A stretch of 64,000 nucleotides of DNA from Phyto melanocephala (GCA_941918925.1 OW799235.1:42328201-42392200); one strand, 5' to 3'. Counted from the first letter of the stretch, positions 1 to 11,863 are shown. The notes: generated by a model not told the origin, from the sequence alone. Numbers and translations: made by a program.

Positions 1-556
1 AAACTTTTAGGGGGACAAAAATAGTACCAAATGTGGAAAATATGAATAATTCCCAATTACAGGGCCAATTAGAAAAAAATATAATAGAGATTTTACTAGG
101 AATAAAAAATTATGTAAATAGAAAAAATTTAAACATATTTATAATGGCAGGAAGGGAAAAATTCGGGAGAACAATTTGGTTATTTTTGAGAACATAATTA
201 TTTTTATGCAAAAAATCATGTGTATAAAAACGTTTTATTGTTAAATATGTAGATTTTTAAAAATTTTAAACTTGGGATTTGTATATGGATATGGAAAATC
301 TAAAAATTAACTTTTTATCTTTTTATGGCACTTTTGATATTTTCTACTTTAATAAAGCTAGAATTTTGAAATTAAAAACTATTGATCCGAGCTGAGACTA
401 ACAATGTTGAGGACAACCGAAAAGTTACTTTTTTGAATTATTATAGTACTTTTTGTATTTCTACGTTTATGAAGCTAGATTTAAAAAATTAGTGACTATT
501 GATTTGTGGTGAGGCTGAAAATGTTATGGGTGACCAAAAAAGTACTTTTTCTTTTT
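1..556 (+). repeat. Helitron-like family copy with ~116-bp internal tandem repeats (left-truncated)
   Basis: The block opens mid-element with a conserved head also seen near 2270-2560, near 33780-34050 and, inverted, near 6380-6700. It then passes into tandem units of about 116 bp. Each unit has a GGTACTTTTT-type start, 'GAAGCTAGAATTT' and 'GACTGAAAATGTTATGGGCGAC'. No ORF of interest lies in it. It is interrupted at 557 by a HINE. Assignment to Helitron rests on the copy at 5376-7192, which keeps a recognisable Helitron 5' end. Confidence 0.6.
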
Positions 557-1576
557 TATACCCTTCACCTGTGGTGCACAAGGGTATATATAGCTTTGTC
601 ATTCCGTTTGTAATTTCTACAATTTTCATTTCCGACCCCATAAAGTATATAGTTTCTGAAAGCTTATGAATAGAGGAGTCGATTAAGCCCTGCCCGTCTG
701 TCCGTGTGTTGGTTGGTGTTGGAACTTTTAGAAGCAACTATATGTTCCTCAGATCTGTGTATGGTATCAATCTTTTGGAAATATTTGGGAATGAATCGCT
801 ATTAAAATTCAGCTTAATCGCCCCATAACTTTCTGAGATATGAGCAAATAAACACGACTGTCTCTGTTTTTTTTCCCATATTTTTACCACCAAATTGATA
901 TTTTTCAGTCATAGAATAATTTATAGGTAACTTTGCTACTATTTATAGATATAATATGCCTCTAGAGATATTCGTGAAAAATTTTGGATAAAGCGGGCTC
1001 TAATCGGTAAAGTTATAGGCAAAATTTTTTTTTTAAATATTTATTCCAAAAATTTACAAACGAAAATCAATTTTTCTCAGCTTCTACACAACCGAGAGAG
1101 TCAATATTGGTATCATCTGAAAGGACTTGACTGGCGCAATATAAGCACTATAAAAAATTAAAATTCATGTTGGCCGCCAATACAAAATGGCGGACAATAA
1201 ATTTATAAATAGGTCAAATCTGGTATTTTAAAATGTAACTTCTTGAACCCCCTTAATATTGGTATCGAATGAAAGGGCTTGACCAGTAAAATACAGTAAA
1301 TTATTAAAAAATTTAAAATCCAAGATGGCGTCTGAAACAAAAGGGCGGAAAAAATTTTTTAACCCCATCAATATGGGTATCAAATGAAAGGGCTTGACTA
1401 GTAGAATACAGATAACTATGTTAAAATTCCAAATCGAGAATGGCGTTGCAAATAATAAAGAAAAATACCGTATAACATGAAATATAGGTTAAGCTACGAT
1501 GTGGGATTATACCTATGTACATGATGGTGAAGGGTATTATCAGATTCGGCACGGCCGAATTTAGCACTCTTACTTG
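557..1576 (+). mobile_element. HINE copy A (Helentron-associated non-autonomous element), full length
   Basis: It starts TATACCCTTCACC, with an immediate local inverted partner AAGGGTATATA. It ends with the inverted partner GGTGAAGGGTAT, then a perfect stem-loop ATTCGGC-ACG-GCCGAAT at 1544-1560, then CTTACTTG. Sub-terminal inverted repeats with a stem-loop only at the 3' end are the recognised layout of Helentron/HINE (DINE-1-like) elements. It carries no coding sequence. The interior has spaced segments of the form 'gggcttgac(c/t)agta...atggcg' that recur in copies C and D. Confidence 0.7.
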
Positions 1577-3332
1577 TTTTAGAAACTATTGATCCGAGCT
1601 GAGACTGAAAATGCTATGTGCAACTAAAAAGGTACTGTTTTGAATTTAATTGGTACTCTTTGTATTTTCTACGTTTATTAAGCTAGAATTGTGAAATAAT
1701 GGATTATTGATTCCATGTGAGACTGAAAATGTCTTGGGCGACGAAAAAGTACATATTTGAATTTTTATAGTACTTTTTGTATTTTATACGTTTTTGAAGC
1801 TAGAACTATGAAATAAGAAACTTTTGATTAAAGTAGATTTTGAAAATATTCTGGGCGACAGAAAAGCAAGTGTCTCGCATTTTTATGATATTTTTGTACT
1901 TTCTACGTTTGAGAAACCAGAATTTTAAAATAAGAGACTATTGATACGAGGTGAGGCTAAAAATGTTATAGGCGCCCAAAGAGGTACTATCTCGCCTTTT
2001 TATGGTATTTTCTAATCATCTACGTTTGTGAAGCTAGAGTTTTGAAGATGCGAGGCTAGACTGAAAATTTTTAAGTTTGTGATCATAGATTCTTAGAATT
2101 AGTTATTACTGGTTAGAGGTCAGAGGTCAAATTCTAAATGTTATGGGCGACCAATTTATACTTTAACTTGGTACTTTTTCAAACACATAAGTTTAAATTT
2201 TCCCTATTTTTAGTACTTTTTTTAAATTTATTTATTATCGACTTATAGCATATGGAAAAATTTTCAGAATCTTTTAGGGGGACAAAAAAAGTACGAAAAG
2301 AGGAAAATAAGAATAATTCCTAATTCCAGGGCCAATAAATAAATTGTTATAGAAATTTCACTAGACATAAAAAATTATGTAATTTAGTAAAAATTTAAAC
2401 AACAGGACAGAAATGGGATAATTCGGGAAAACAGTTTGGTATTTTTAGAACATAATTATTTTTATGCAAAAAATCATGTCTATTAAAATATTTTTTTGTT
2501 AAATATGTAGATTTTTAAAAATTTAAACTTGGGATTTGTACATTGATATGGAAAACCGAAAAATTTACATTTTCTCTTTTTTATGGTACTTTTGGTATTT
2601 TCTTCGATAATATATCTATAAATTTGAAATTAGAAACTTGATCCGAGCTCACGCAAAAAGTGTTATGGGCGACCAAGAAGGTACTTTTTGACATTTTTTG
2701 TATATTCAACGTTTATGAAGCTAAAATTTCAAAATTAGCGACTGTTGATACAATGTGAGACTGTGAATGTTATGGGCGACCAAAAAGGCACTTTTTCGCA
2801 TTTATTTTTATTTTAAACGTTTTTGAATCTATAATTTTGCAATTAGCGACTAGTTAATATAGGTGACACTGAAATTGAAAGGGGTTTTTGCTATGGTACT
2901 CTTTGTATTTTCTAAGCTTATGAAGCTAGAATTGTGAAATAAGGAATTATTGATTCCGTTTGAGATTAAAAATCTTATGGTTGAGAAAAAATAAATTTTT
3001 TTGCAATTTACTGATACTTTTTGTATTTTCTACGTTTATGGATCTAGAATTTCGCAATTAGTGACTATTAATACGAGGTGAGACTGAAAATATTATGGAC
3101 GACCGAAAAGCTACTTTTTCGCAATTCTATGGTGCTTTTTTATTTTTAACATTTGTGAAGCGAGAATTTTGAAATTATTGACTATTGATACGAGATAAGC
3201 CTGGAAATGTTATGGGCGAACAAAAAGGTACCTTTTCACATTTTGAATGACCTTTTTGTGTTTTCTACGTTTATAAGGCTAGAATTTTGAAATTAAAAAC
3301 TATTGATCCGAGCTGAGACTGAAAATGTTTAT
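1577..3332 (+). repeat. Helitron-like family: tandem ~116-bp units, second head, more tandem units
   Basis: The tandem units resume to the right of HINE A, with 'gaagctagaatt' recurring near 1677, 1795, 1912 and 2028. Near 2160-2560 the non-tandem head seen at 1-300 recurs, so two copies lie in direct tandem. Further ~116-bp units follow to 3332. The units diverge substantially, which points to age. No coding sequence is supported. Confidence 0.6.
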
Positions 3333-3658
3333 GAGGTTTATTTTCTTCTACACTTTAAAATACGTTTCACTATTTCTCTTTTTCATTTTAATTTAAATAT
3401 ACATATATGTTTAAACATATATTTTTTATTTTTTACAGAAAATTTTTTTGTTTTCCTTTGTTTATGTTTTGTTGTTGACAGCTAGTACAGATAAATTAGC
3501 GATTTTGTGTTATCAAAATTGGAGATGGTAGTAAATTCTTCGAGGTTCGCAACAAGATTCAAAATGAACCATGATGATTCGCAAGCAATTTTTGATTAAA
3601 GTAGATTTAAAAAATATTCTGGCCGACAAAAAAAACTGTCGCATTTTTATGATCGTTT
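3333..3658. other. Unassigned insertion-like stretch in the repeat, then one repeat unit
   Basis: The 116-bp repeat stops after 'gactgaaaatgttta' and resumes near 3590 with 'gattaaagtagatt'. The ~255 bases between match nothing else I can see in the window and have no clear inverted ends. A 60-codon open frame across 3303-3485 is low-complexity and not supported as a gene. Confidence 0.3.
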
Positions 3659-4167
3659 TATACCCTTCACCTGTGGTGCACAAGGGTATATAAAGCTTTG
3701 TCATTCCGTTTGTAATTTCTACAATTTACGTTTCCGACCCCATTAAGTATTTATTTTCTGAAAGCTTATGAATAGAGGAGTCGATTAAGCCCTGATAGTC
3801 TGTCCGTTTGTTGGTTGAAATCAGCTTTTAGAAGCAACCATATGTTTCTCAGATCTGTGTATGGTATGTATCAATCTTTTGAAAATATCCGGGAATGAAT
3901 CGCTATTGAAATTCAGCAAAATCGCTCTATAACTTTCTGAGATATGAGCAAATAAACACGACAGCCTTTGTTTTTTTCCGTACTTTTACCACCAAAATTA
4001 AAATTGTTCAGCGATAGGATAATTTATAGGTACCTTTGTACTATTTATAGATATAATATGCCTCTAGATATATTCGTGAGAAAGTTTGGTTACAGCGGGC
4101 TCTAATCGTTAAAGTTATAGGCAAAAAAAAATTGTTTAAATATATATTCCAAAAATTTACAAACGAA
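3659..4167 (+). mobile_element. HINE copy B, 3'-truncated
   Basis: It has the same 5' end as copy A (TACCCTTCACCTGTGGTGCA) and parallels copy A for about 500 bp. It stops after 'aaatttacaaacgaa', where copy A continues. The 3' stem-loop and CTTACTTG end are absent. Confidence 0.65.
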
Positions 4168-4403
4168 CGCATTCTGATTTGAACGCCCATTTTCATAATA
4201 TGCCGGAATAACTTTTACCCGTTGCTCCATTGTGTATCTTTCATTGGTTCAAATTGAGTAAAGGCCTAACTATAATGTGCTTTTGCTGGCTTAAGCAAAT
4301 GTGCGGATACGTAAAATTAAATGTATACAACTATATTGTACTTTGCTAATGAAATCAGCTGTTCATTTGATATGTACGCACTGTTGCATTTTTTAATACT
4401 TTT
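4168..4403. other. Unassigned spacer
   Basis: This sequence lies between two truncated HINE-type elements. It is AT-rich, with a slightly GC-richer patch around 4180-4300. I see no ORF and no terminal repeat. Confidence 0.3.
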
Positions 4404-5375
4404 TATACCCGCCACCAAAAAAAGGTAGGGGCATATTCATTTTGTCATTTCGTTTGTAACACATCGAAATATCCATTTTAGACCCCATAAAGTATATATA
4501 TAATGAATCGGGGTTTGATTTAATAACGATCTAGCTATGTCCGTCCGTCTGTTGAAAGCACATCGAATAAAATGGAACTGTGTCCAAACGCCTTAACGTA
4601 GAGTCATGAAACTATGAATATATATTTTCTGAGTAAATTGCTTAAATCTATGCATTAGGAAAGGAGTTGTAGAACAAAATGTACGAAAATTTATACCGCA
4701 CAGTGTATTTTTTGGTATATTTAAAATTCAAAACGTAATAAAACTGCCAAAATTGAATGTACGATTCTGAAATTTCGCAAACATTGCTTTTTAGTCAGAG
4801 CCTTTGTTCTTACGGAAAATAAATGTGATACGCCCACTTTTTCGCCCACCTTCCATATAGCGTTTTAACTCAAATTCATATAATTTTTCTATGGATAAAG
4901 ATTTTTGAATAATAAAGGACTATATTGAAATATCTTGATTGTATTCATTAGCAGAAACAATTTCGACACGCCTACTATAACGCCCACTTTTCACGTAATC
5001 TACTTTTAATGAAATTAAAAAGCTCATAAAACTGACAAAATTAGATGTATGATAATGAAATTTGCTACAGATATCCTTATAGTCAATGTTATTGTTATGT
5101 CAGAAAATTTTGGTGGCACGCCCACTTTTACGCCCAACTCCTATATAACGCATTATCTCAAATTCATATTATTTCTCTATGAATTAAGATTTTGGAATTC
5201 TAAAGGATTATATTGAAATATCTAAGTTTTATTCATTAGCAGAAACACTTCGACGCGCCTACTTTAACGCCCACTTTTCACGTTATCAAGTGTTAATGAA
5301 ATTTAAAAGCTCATAAAACCGACAAAATTAGAGATATGATGATGAAATTTGCTACAGATATCCTTATAGTCAATT
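4404..5375 (+). mobile_element. Second HINE-type family with ~287-bp internal direct repeats, 3'-truncated
   Basis: It begins TATACCCGCCACC and continues with 'gtcatttcgtttgtaac' and 'gaccccataaagtatata', as in the 5' region of the other HINEs, but it is otherwise distinct. From about 4690 a block containing 'acgcccacttttcacg', 'agctcataaaactgac' and 'tgctacagatatcctt' is repeated about 2.4 times at ~287-bp spacing. It stops abruptly at about 5375, where inverted 116-bp repeats begin. It is non-coding. Confidence 0.5.
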
Positions 5376-7192
5376 TCGCAAACGTAGGACATACAAATTT
5401 AAAAAAGTACCCATAACATTTTCAGTTTCACCTGGAATCAAAAGTCCTTGATTGTAAAATCCTACCTTCATAAACGTATAAAATACAAAAATTACCATTA
5501 AAATTTAAAAAGTATCATCTTGGTCGCCCATAACAATTTCATTTTCCCCTGGAATCAAAAGTTCTTGATTGTACAATCCCACCCTCATAAACGCAGAAAA
5601 TACTAAGAGTATCATAAAAATCAAAAAAGTACCTTTTTGGTCACCCATAACATTTTTAGTCTAGCCTGGAATCAAAAGTCCTTGATTGTACCTTTAAAAA
5701 CGTAGCAAATTAAAAAAGTACCACAAAAATTCAAAAAAGTACTTTTTTGGTCGACCATAGCATTTTCTGACTCACTTTGTATCAATAGCCACTAATTTTA
5801 AAATTCTAGCTTCGCAAACGTTGAAAATACAAAAAGTACCATAAAAATTCAAAAAAGTACCTTTTTGGTCGCCCCTAACATTTTTGATCTCACCTGAAAT
5901 CAATAGTCCTTGATTGTATAATCCTATCTTTATAAACGTTGAAAATACAAAATGTACCATAATAATTCAAAAAAGTACCTTTTTGGTCGCCCATAATATT
6001 TTTAGTCTCACCTGGAATCAATAGTCCTTGATTGTACAATCCTACCTTCATAAACGTAGAAAATACCTAAAGTACCACAAAAATTCAAAAAGTACCTTTT
6101 TAGTCGCCCATAACATTTTTAGTCTCACCTTGTATCAGTAGCTACTAACTTTAAAATTCTACCTTCGCAATCGTAGAATATATAAAAAGTACCATAAAAA
6201 TTCAAAAAAGTACCTTTTTGGTCACCCATAACATTTTTAGTCTTACCTGGAATCAATAGTCCTTTATTTTACAATTCTACCTTTATACACATAGAAAATA
6301 CAAAAAGTACCATAAAAAAGCGAAAAAGTACATTTTAGGTCCAAGTTCCAAATTCCAAGTTTAAAATATTCAAATATCTATGTAACAAAATATTTTAATA
6401 GACATGATTTCAAGTTAGTAAATCTACTCTTTTTTGTATAAAAGTAATTATGTTCTAAAAAGTACCAAACTCTTTCCGATTTTTCCCTTTTCTACCGTTA
6501 TGAATGTGTTTAAATTTTTACTAAATTTCATAATTTTTTATGTCAAGTGAAATCCAATTAAAAATTTTGTGAAATTGGCCGTCTAATTAGGAATTACATA
6601 CATTTTCCGGAATTTTCCCCTTTTTGGTCCCCAGAAAAGTTTCCAAAAATTTCACCTTAATAGTTGTCCATATTCTATTAGGAAATAATAATTGTCAAAT
6701 TTTGTCCCATTGAATAATATAAGAAAAGTTTATTTAAAAAAAAGGGAAAATTTTTACCCCTTATACATATGAATTTGGAAAAAGTACCGAATTCCTATTA
6801 ATATTTTTTCGCGGATTACTTAGTACAGTTTAAATTTTTTTCCTAGCTTTATGCGTTTGGAAGTTACATGGGTACCAAAAAAGTACCAAATTATAGTTTT
6901 TACTCGATTTTCCCCTTAGGGGTTGAAAATTCCAAAAAAGGCCAGACACCTGTCAGCTTATTTTTTGTGCAAATTACAATACTTTTTTAATTTAATTTGT
7001 ATCATTTTTAGTTTAGCAGATATAAGATTACCTATTTTACCCCCTTAAAGTACGATATTCCAAAAATCCCTTCTTAGTGGATACATTGAAAAAGGAACCG
7101 ATTGTCCAAATTTCATGTTTCTAGCTCTTTGCGTTTGGGCTGTGCGATGATGAATCAGTCAGTCAGTCACGTTACTCTTTTATATATATAGT
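5376..7192 (-). mobile_element. Helitron-like element with internal tandem repeats, 5' end at ~7191
   Basis: On the minus strand this reads from CTATATATATAAAAGAG through a CTGACTGACTGA run and 'cccaaacgcaaagagct'. That resembles a common insect Helitron 5' end, with the usual leading T changed to A. The head region (about 6350-7130) is followed by ~116-bp tandem units (5380-6350) of the same family as 1-3332 and 36018-36910. The 3' end (CTRR plus hairpin) is not visible because the left edge is replaced by the element at 4404-5375. No Rep/helicase gene is present, so it is non-autonomous. Confidence 0.6.
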
Positions 7193-7832
7193 TTACGAAC
7201 ATTTTTTAAATGTATTAGATATAAGGTTATCAATTTTACCGTAATAGTAAATAAATCAGTCATGACTTATATATCCAGTAAAATTAGAAGTAGTGCAAAG
7301 TGAATTATATTTTCATGACTTCTAAATCAATATTGAAAAATAAATAATTTTAAATGCCTCCCTAAATCCCAAATAATTTTACATACATAAACGATGTGCT
7401 TCAAATTTAGTGAAAAATCCTGCAAAATATCTTTTACATTTAATGTAAAGAAACATCATTATCTCATGAAACATCGGTTTTTTTCACCTATTATGCATGA
7501 GTTCTATACACTTATTAGAATGGAGTGCTGTTCATTAGAACATCTTTTATATCAGAACCCCTTCGTAATTTTTTAATTAAATATTATATCACTTATTTAA
7601 TTTTGCAATCGACCAGTGGTCAATAATGTACATATTTGTTACCACAATTTTGACGTTTGGCCCTACTTTGTCAAAGTCCACTTTTTTGTTACAAATGTAA
7701 GCAAAAACTTATAACATCATTATATCTATAGTATATAAATACATCTATTATTATAAATTATCAGATAAAAAATTTAGATGGTTTTTAAAACTAAATATTT
7801 TTGTGTATTATACGAATCTTAATTTAATATAG
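7193..7832. other. Upstream region of the recombinase-like gene; no exon resolved
   Basis: The region is AT-rich and contains short open frames only. It should hold an upstream exon or promoter of the gene that follows, because that gene's frame is open back to a stop at 7820-7822 and a plausible acceptor (AG at 7831-7832) precedes it. One donor-like site (GTAAGC at 7697) follows a 23-codon frame, but its phase does not match the acceptor, so I do not call an exon. Confidence 0.3.
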
Positions 7833-10800
7833 AAATTAACAAACCTAGTGTTGGCGCAAAAAGAAAGGCATCAATATCATCAAAACGATGTAATGAATCC
7901 CAAAAAAAAACAACAGATGAAAATATCAATTCACAAGCTGATTTAATTTACAATAATTTCAAAATAATGTTACAGAAAAATAATCCAATCTATTCTTCAT
8001 CATCTTCTTTATCATCTACTTCATCATCATCTTCTTCATCATCATCGTCATCATATTCTTCATCATCGTCATCATATTCTTCATCATCATCATCGTCATC
8101 ATATTCTTCATCATCGTTATCATCATCTTCTTCTTTAAATTTAAAAATATCCTTCGCTAAGAAAAAGCCACAAACATCACTTACACCAAATAACACATGT
8201 AAAGCTCTGCAGAGTGAAAATTGTTTAAAAATTGCAGATTCTCCAGTGTCTTCATATTGCTCAAACCAACTTTTTCCCGTGAATACTAGATCAAGAAACA
8301 AACAAATTAATAAAAAGGAAACAAAATTGCCGTTTATTGAAAAAAAAGGGATAGTTAATGAATATAATTCTAAACTAACGCCACAGAAATGTGTATCTTT
8401 AAATTCTTCGCCAAATTCAGAAACGTCTTTTGCTAATATAGAACCGCAGACATCGTATACACCAAAAAAAAAAGTCACAAATCTTCAGTGTGAAAACAGC
8501 TTTAAAAATAAATCTTCAAACAATTCTTTGTCTTTGATAAATACCACATCAACAAACGGAACATTCTGCATAAACCAAACAAATTTGTCGTTTATTGAAA
8601 ATCACATTGATTCAGATTTAACGTTCATAGAAAATTCAAATTTGGATACCGTTCCCCACAATAGCACTGAAAAAGATAGCCTCTCTCAAGTAAATATCAC
8701 ACAGAACACCACAACTACCAATGATGAATTAAGATTTACCCATAACAGCACCGAAAATGGAAGTTTATCTGAATATTTGCCTGATTCAACAATTGACATA
8801 ACAATTCCTAATGAAAGCTCAAATTTAAATAGCACATGCACTCAGGAAATGCAACAAAGCGTGAATGAGATAACATCGCCCGTAGAAATTACAAAGGTAA
8901 AAGTCCCCTACAGTGCAAAAACTAAAAAACATTTTTGCGTTTTCTGTAAAACTCTTCAGACTAAAATAGCAAGGCATTTATTACTTAAGCACAAGAACGA
9001 AAATGAAATAAAGACAATTTTAAAGTTACCCAAAAAACACAAAGATCGTCTTAACATAATTAATAAAATAAGAAAGGATGGGGATTTTTTGCATAACACG
9101 ACAAAATCTCTAAATAGTGGTATACTTATTGTAAGCAGACAACAACAGACCAAAAGAAATAACGACGCTAAAAATTATGTTTGCTGCAAGTATTGCAAAG
9201 GATTTTATTCCAAAAAAACTTTAAGATTGCATATAAACAAATGTGGAAGTTCTAGCAAAAATGTTCGAACTAATATTTCATCTAGTAAGAGACTAACGCA
9301 ATATATACATGTTGATGCAAACGAAATCCTAAAGTGTAAAATTTTTCCCATTTTACGAGATGATAAAATTACAAGCGTTATTCAGTATGATGAACTCATA
9401 ATAAAATATGGAAATAAATTGGCCGACAAGTATACTTCTGTCCATCAACATGACATGATAAGATCGCATTTGCGATTACTGGGACGCTTTAAAATTGCCA
9501 TTAAAGAATTATGCCCAGAAGTAGAAGAATTTAAAGACATTTTTAAGCCGCAAATGTTTAACAGTTGTGTAAAAGCCTTACGCAAAGTTGCAAACTGGGA
9601 TAAGGACCTTATGTGGTTTAAAACGCCTGCTGTAGCACAGCACTTAACATCGTTAATAAAAAAATGTGGTTACAAACATAGAACAGAACTTATAAAAATA
9701 CAGGACGACGTTTTAAAAAAGAATTTGGAAGATTTTTTGCTTTTGTGGGAGGAAGAGATACCAACGGTCATAAACAAAAAGGCATTTGAAGATCAGGCCA
9801 ACCAAAAAAGAGATAAAAAAGTTGTTCTTCCGTCTAAAGACGATATTAAAAAACTGTATTTATTTTTGAAAGGAAAAATTATTAAAGAAATAGAAATTCT
9901 GGAAAATGCATTTTCTTATGAGTCATGGTTGGAATTAATAAAGGCCACACTAATTTTTATTCAAATCTTAAATCGTAGAAGACCTGGAGAAATCGAAAGA
10001 CTTACACTCCCAAACTATTATAATAAAGAAAATATAATAGATAATTTGGAAGAAGAAATTTTGAAAAATATATCAAAAGAATCAATAGAGTTTGCAAAGC
10101 AATTTGTAAGATTGACCATTCGGGGAAAGTTAGGAAGAACTGTCAGCGTGTTATTAAGTCCGTTATGTATTTCAGCTATTGAACTTATAATAAAATATAG
10201 AGAGACCGCAGGGATAACTACAACAAATGAATACATATTTTGTAAAAAGGTCAGTTCAAAGTTGTCTAAAAAATATTTTAGAGCATGCCCGCTTCTGAAG
10301 CAGTTTTCAGTAGAATGTGGCGCGGTATTACCTGAAAGTTTGAGAGGTACAACCTTACGAAAACACATCGCAACATATACATCTCTTTTAAATATCGAGG
10401 AGGCGTCTGTGGATCGATTAGCAAACTTTATGGGACATCATAAAGATATACACAAAAATGTGTACAGAATGTCTGTTCCAGTGGCGGAAATAACTTGCGT
10501 TTCTAAATTATTAATGAACGCAATTATTGATGAAAATGATGAAGATGATGAAATTTGTGGCACAGTAGTGGAAGATGTCGAAATAAATACTCAAAACAAT
10601 AACACAGATCCCAATATATTAAACATATCTGAGCAGAGTATGGTTTCAGATAAAATCTCAAAAAAGAAGAAAAGAAGCAGTAAGTATTTATATGAAAGTA
10701 GAACAATACTTTAAAAATGGAACTTAACTTTTATTTTAACAATTTTTTTTTATAAAAATAATAGTTTTATTAAATGCTATTTACATTTGTATATCATTTA

Positions 10801-11863
10801 TACATAGATATACATATTTATTTTTTTCCGAATCATATTTCCAGTTTTTCAATTCTTTAGAAATTCATTTATCTTAATTTTGTTTTCTAATATTGTTTTT
10901 TAATTTATTCTGGCTTTCCTTTAATTTATTTTAAATGATTCAATTGTGATGAATAATCTAAATGAAAAGGTTAAGGTATGTTCACACTAGTTAAATATTT
11001 GCCAAGCTAGACAAAACCACTAAAAGTATTTTAATTTCTGCCCTTGTAAATAAATGTTAATTAAATTAAAAATGATTGTAATTTAAATAAATTTTAATAT
11101 AAATTTACTGTTACGTATTTTTTCTAAATTTTGCATAAGAAAAATTACATAACATGAAATAAATATAATTACTAGTTTCTTTGACCTTTTTTATAGTATA
11201 TATGCATTTTTTAAGCTTAAGGTCTTTTCAATAATAAAAAAATGTTTGTTCTATTTTATATTATTTGATCAATATTTCGCTACCTGTTTGTGTAGCATCA
11301 TCAGGATACAAGTTTTTATTATGTATTTATTTTTTGTTGGTTTAGTGTCTTATTATTTATGTTTTTTTAATTTATAGTTTGATTAACAAATTGAAAATAA
11401 AAAAAGAACAAAAATTTTTTTATTATTTAAAAGACCTTAAGCTTAAAAAAACTATTACATGAAATAAATATTAAAAAAAATAGTGGTAGGGCCTATTTAT
11501 GCAAATATTTGCCAAATGTCGACGTAGCTTTTTTTGCCGACATTAGCCGTTACTTAACATTTATATGTAAATACATACCTACTAATTAAAAATCAGTAAA
11601 TTCAAAAGTTTATTGCAACAATTATTTTTGCTTTCTATAAACCAATATTTTTTTAAGCATCACCCTATGGAAAAACAAAACGCTCTCGTTGGACGCAGGA
11701 AGAGAGGGACGCGATTACTTCCTATTTTGGTTCTTTAAAGGTCATGGAAAGACTACCTAGTCTTGCAGATTGCTTACAGGCTACAAACCAATTTTCAGTT
11801 CTAAAAAATAGGACTCCTCAGCAAATTAAATCGTGGATCGATAATCAAAGGAGATACAAATAA
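7833..11863 (+). CDS. C2H2 zinc-finger / tyrosine-recombinase-like protein, at least two exons
   Basis: My model joins exon 7833-10679 to exon 11658-11863. The donor is GTAAGT at 10680 and the acceptor is TTTTTTTAAG ending at 11657. The phases agree, and the reading gives about 972 residues counted from the internal Met at 7967, plus at least 44 open codons upstream. From that Met: a Ser-run at residues 10-57; a C2H2-like finger (C324, C327, H337, H342); 'KDGDFLHN'; a C2HC finger (C407, C410, H422, C426); then a tyrosine-recombinase-like core. Core residues are R672 in RRRPGE, K721 in RGKLGR, R798 in TLRKH, H824 in MGHH and Y833 in NVYR. The H-to-Y spacing is +9, as in phage-type integrases. 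The His normally three residues before the second Arg is Thr795. Exon 2 encodes a W/R-rich domain (KRSRWTQEER ... RTPQQIKSW) ending in a stop. From memory this order matches a large uncharacterised family in fish, cnidarians and molluscs. Whether it is a Crypton-like mobile element or a domesticated gene is undecided. Confidence 0.75.
10680..11657 (+). other. Predicted intron of the recombinase-like gene, carrying a MITE
   Basis: The donor GTAAGTAT is a consensus match. The acceptor is preceded by a pyrimidine-rich TTTTTTT. The apparent stop of the long frame (10712-10714) lies inside this intron, so the uninterrupted 915-codon reading probably carries about ten spurious C-terminal residues. 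The intron is AT-rich and contains a ~244-bp TIR element. Confidence 0.65.
11207..11450. mobile_element. MITE with ~40-bp terminal inverted repeats
   Basis: The left end TTTTTTAAGCTTAAGGTCTT pairs with the right end AAGACCTTAAGCTTAAAAAA. Similarity continues inward for about 40 bp through 'caataataaaaaaatg...gttc'. The interior is about 160 bp and non-coding. I could not define a target duplication because both flanks run into T or A tracts. It lies within the predicted intron. Confidence 0.6.

Noticed and set aside
7627..7696. First coding exon of the recombinase-like gene
   Set aside because: A Met-started frame ends at a GTAAGC donor, but its phase does not match the acceptor at 7832 and the codons are not distinctive.
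7990..8478. 162-codon minus-strand frame rich in Asp/Glu/Tyr
   Set aside because: It is the antisense shadow of the TCA/TCT Ser-run and the coding exon on the plus strand.
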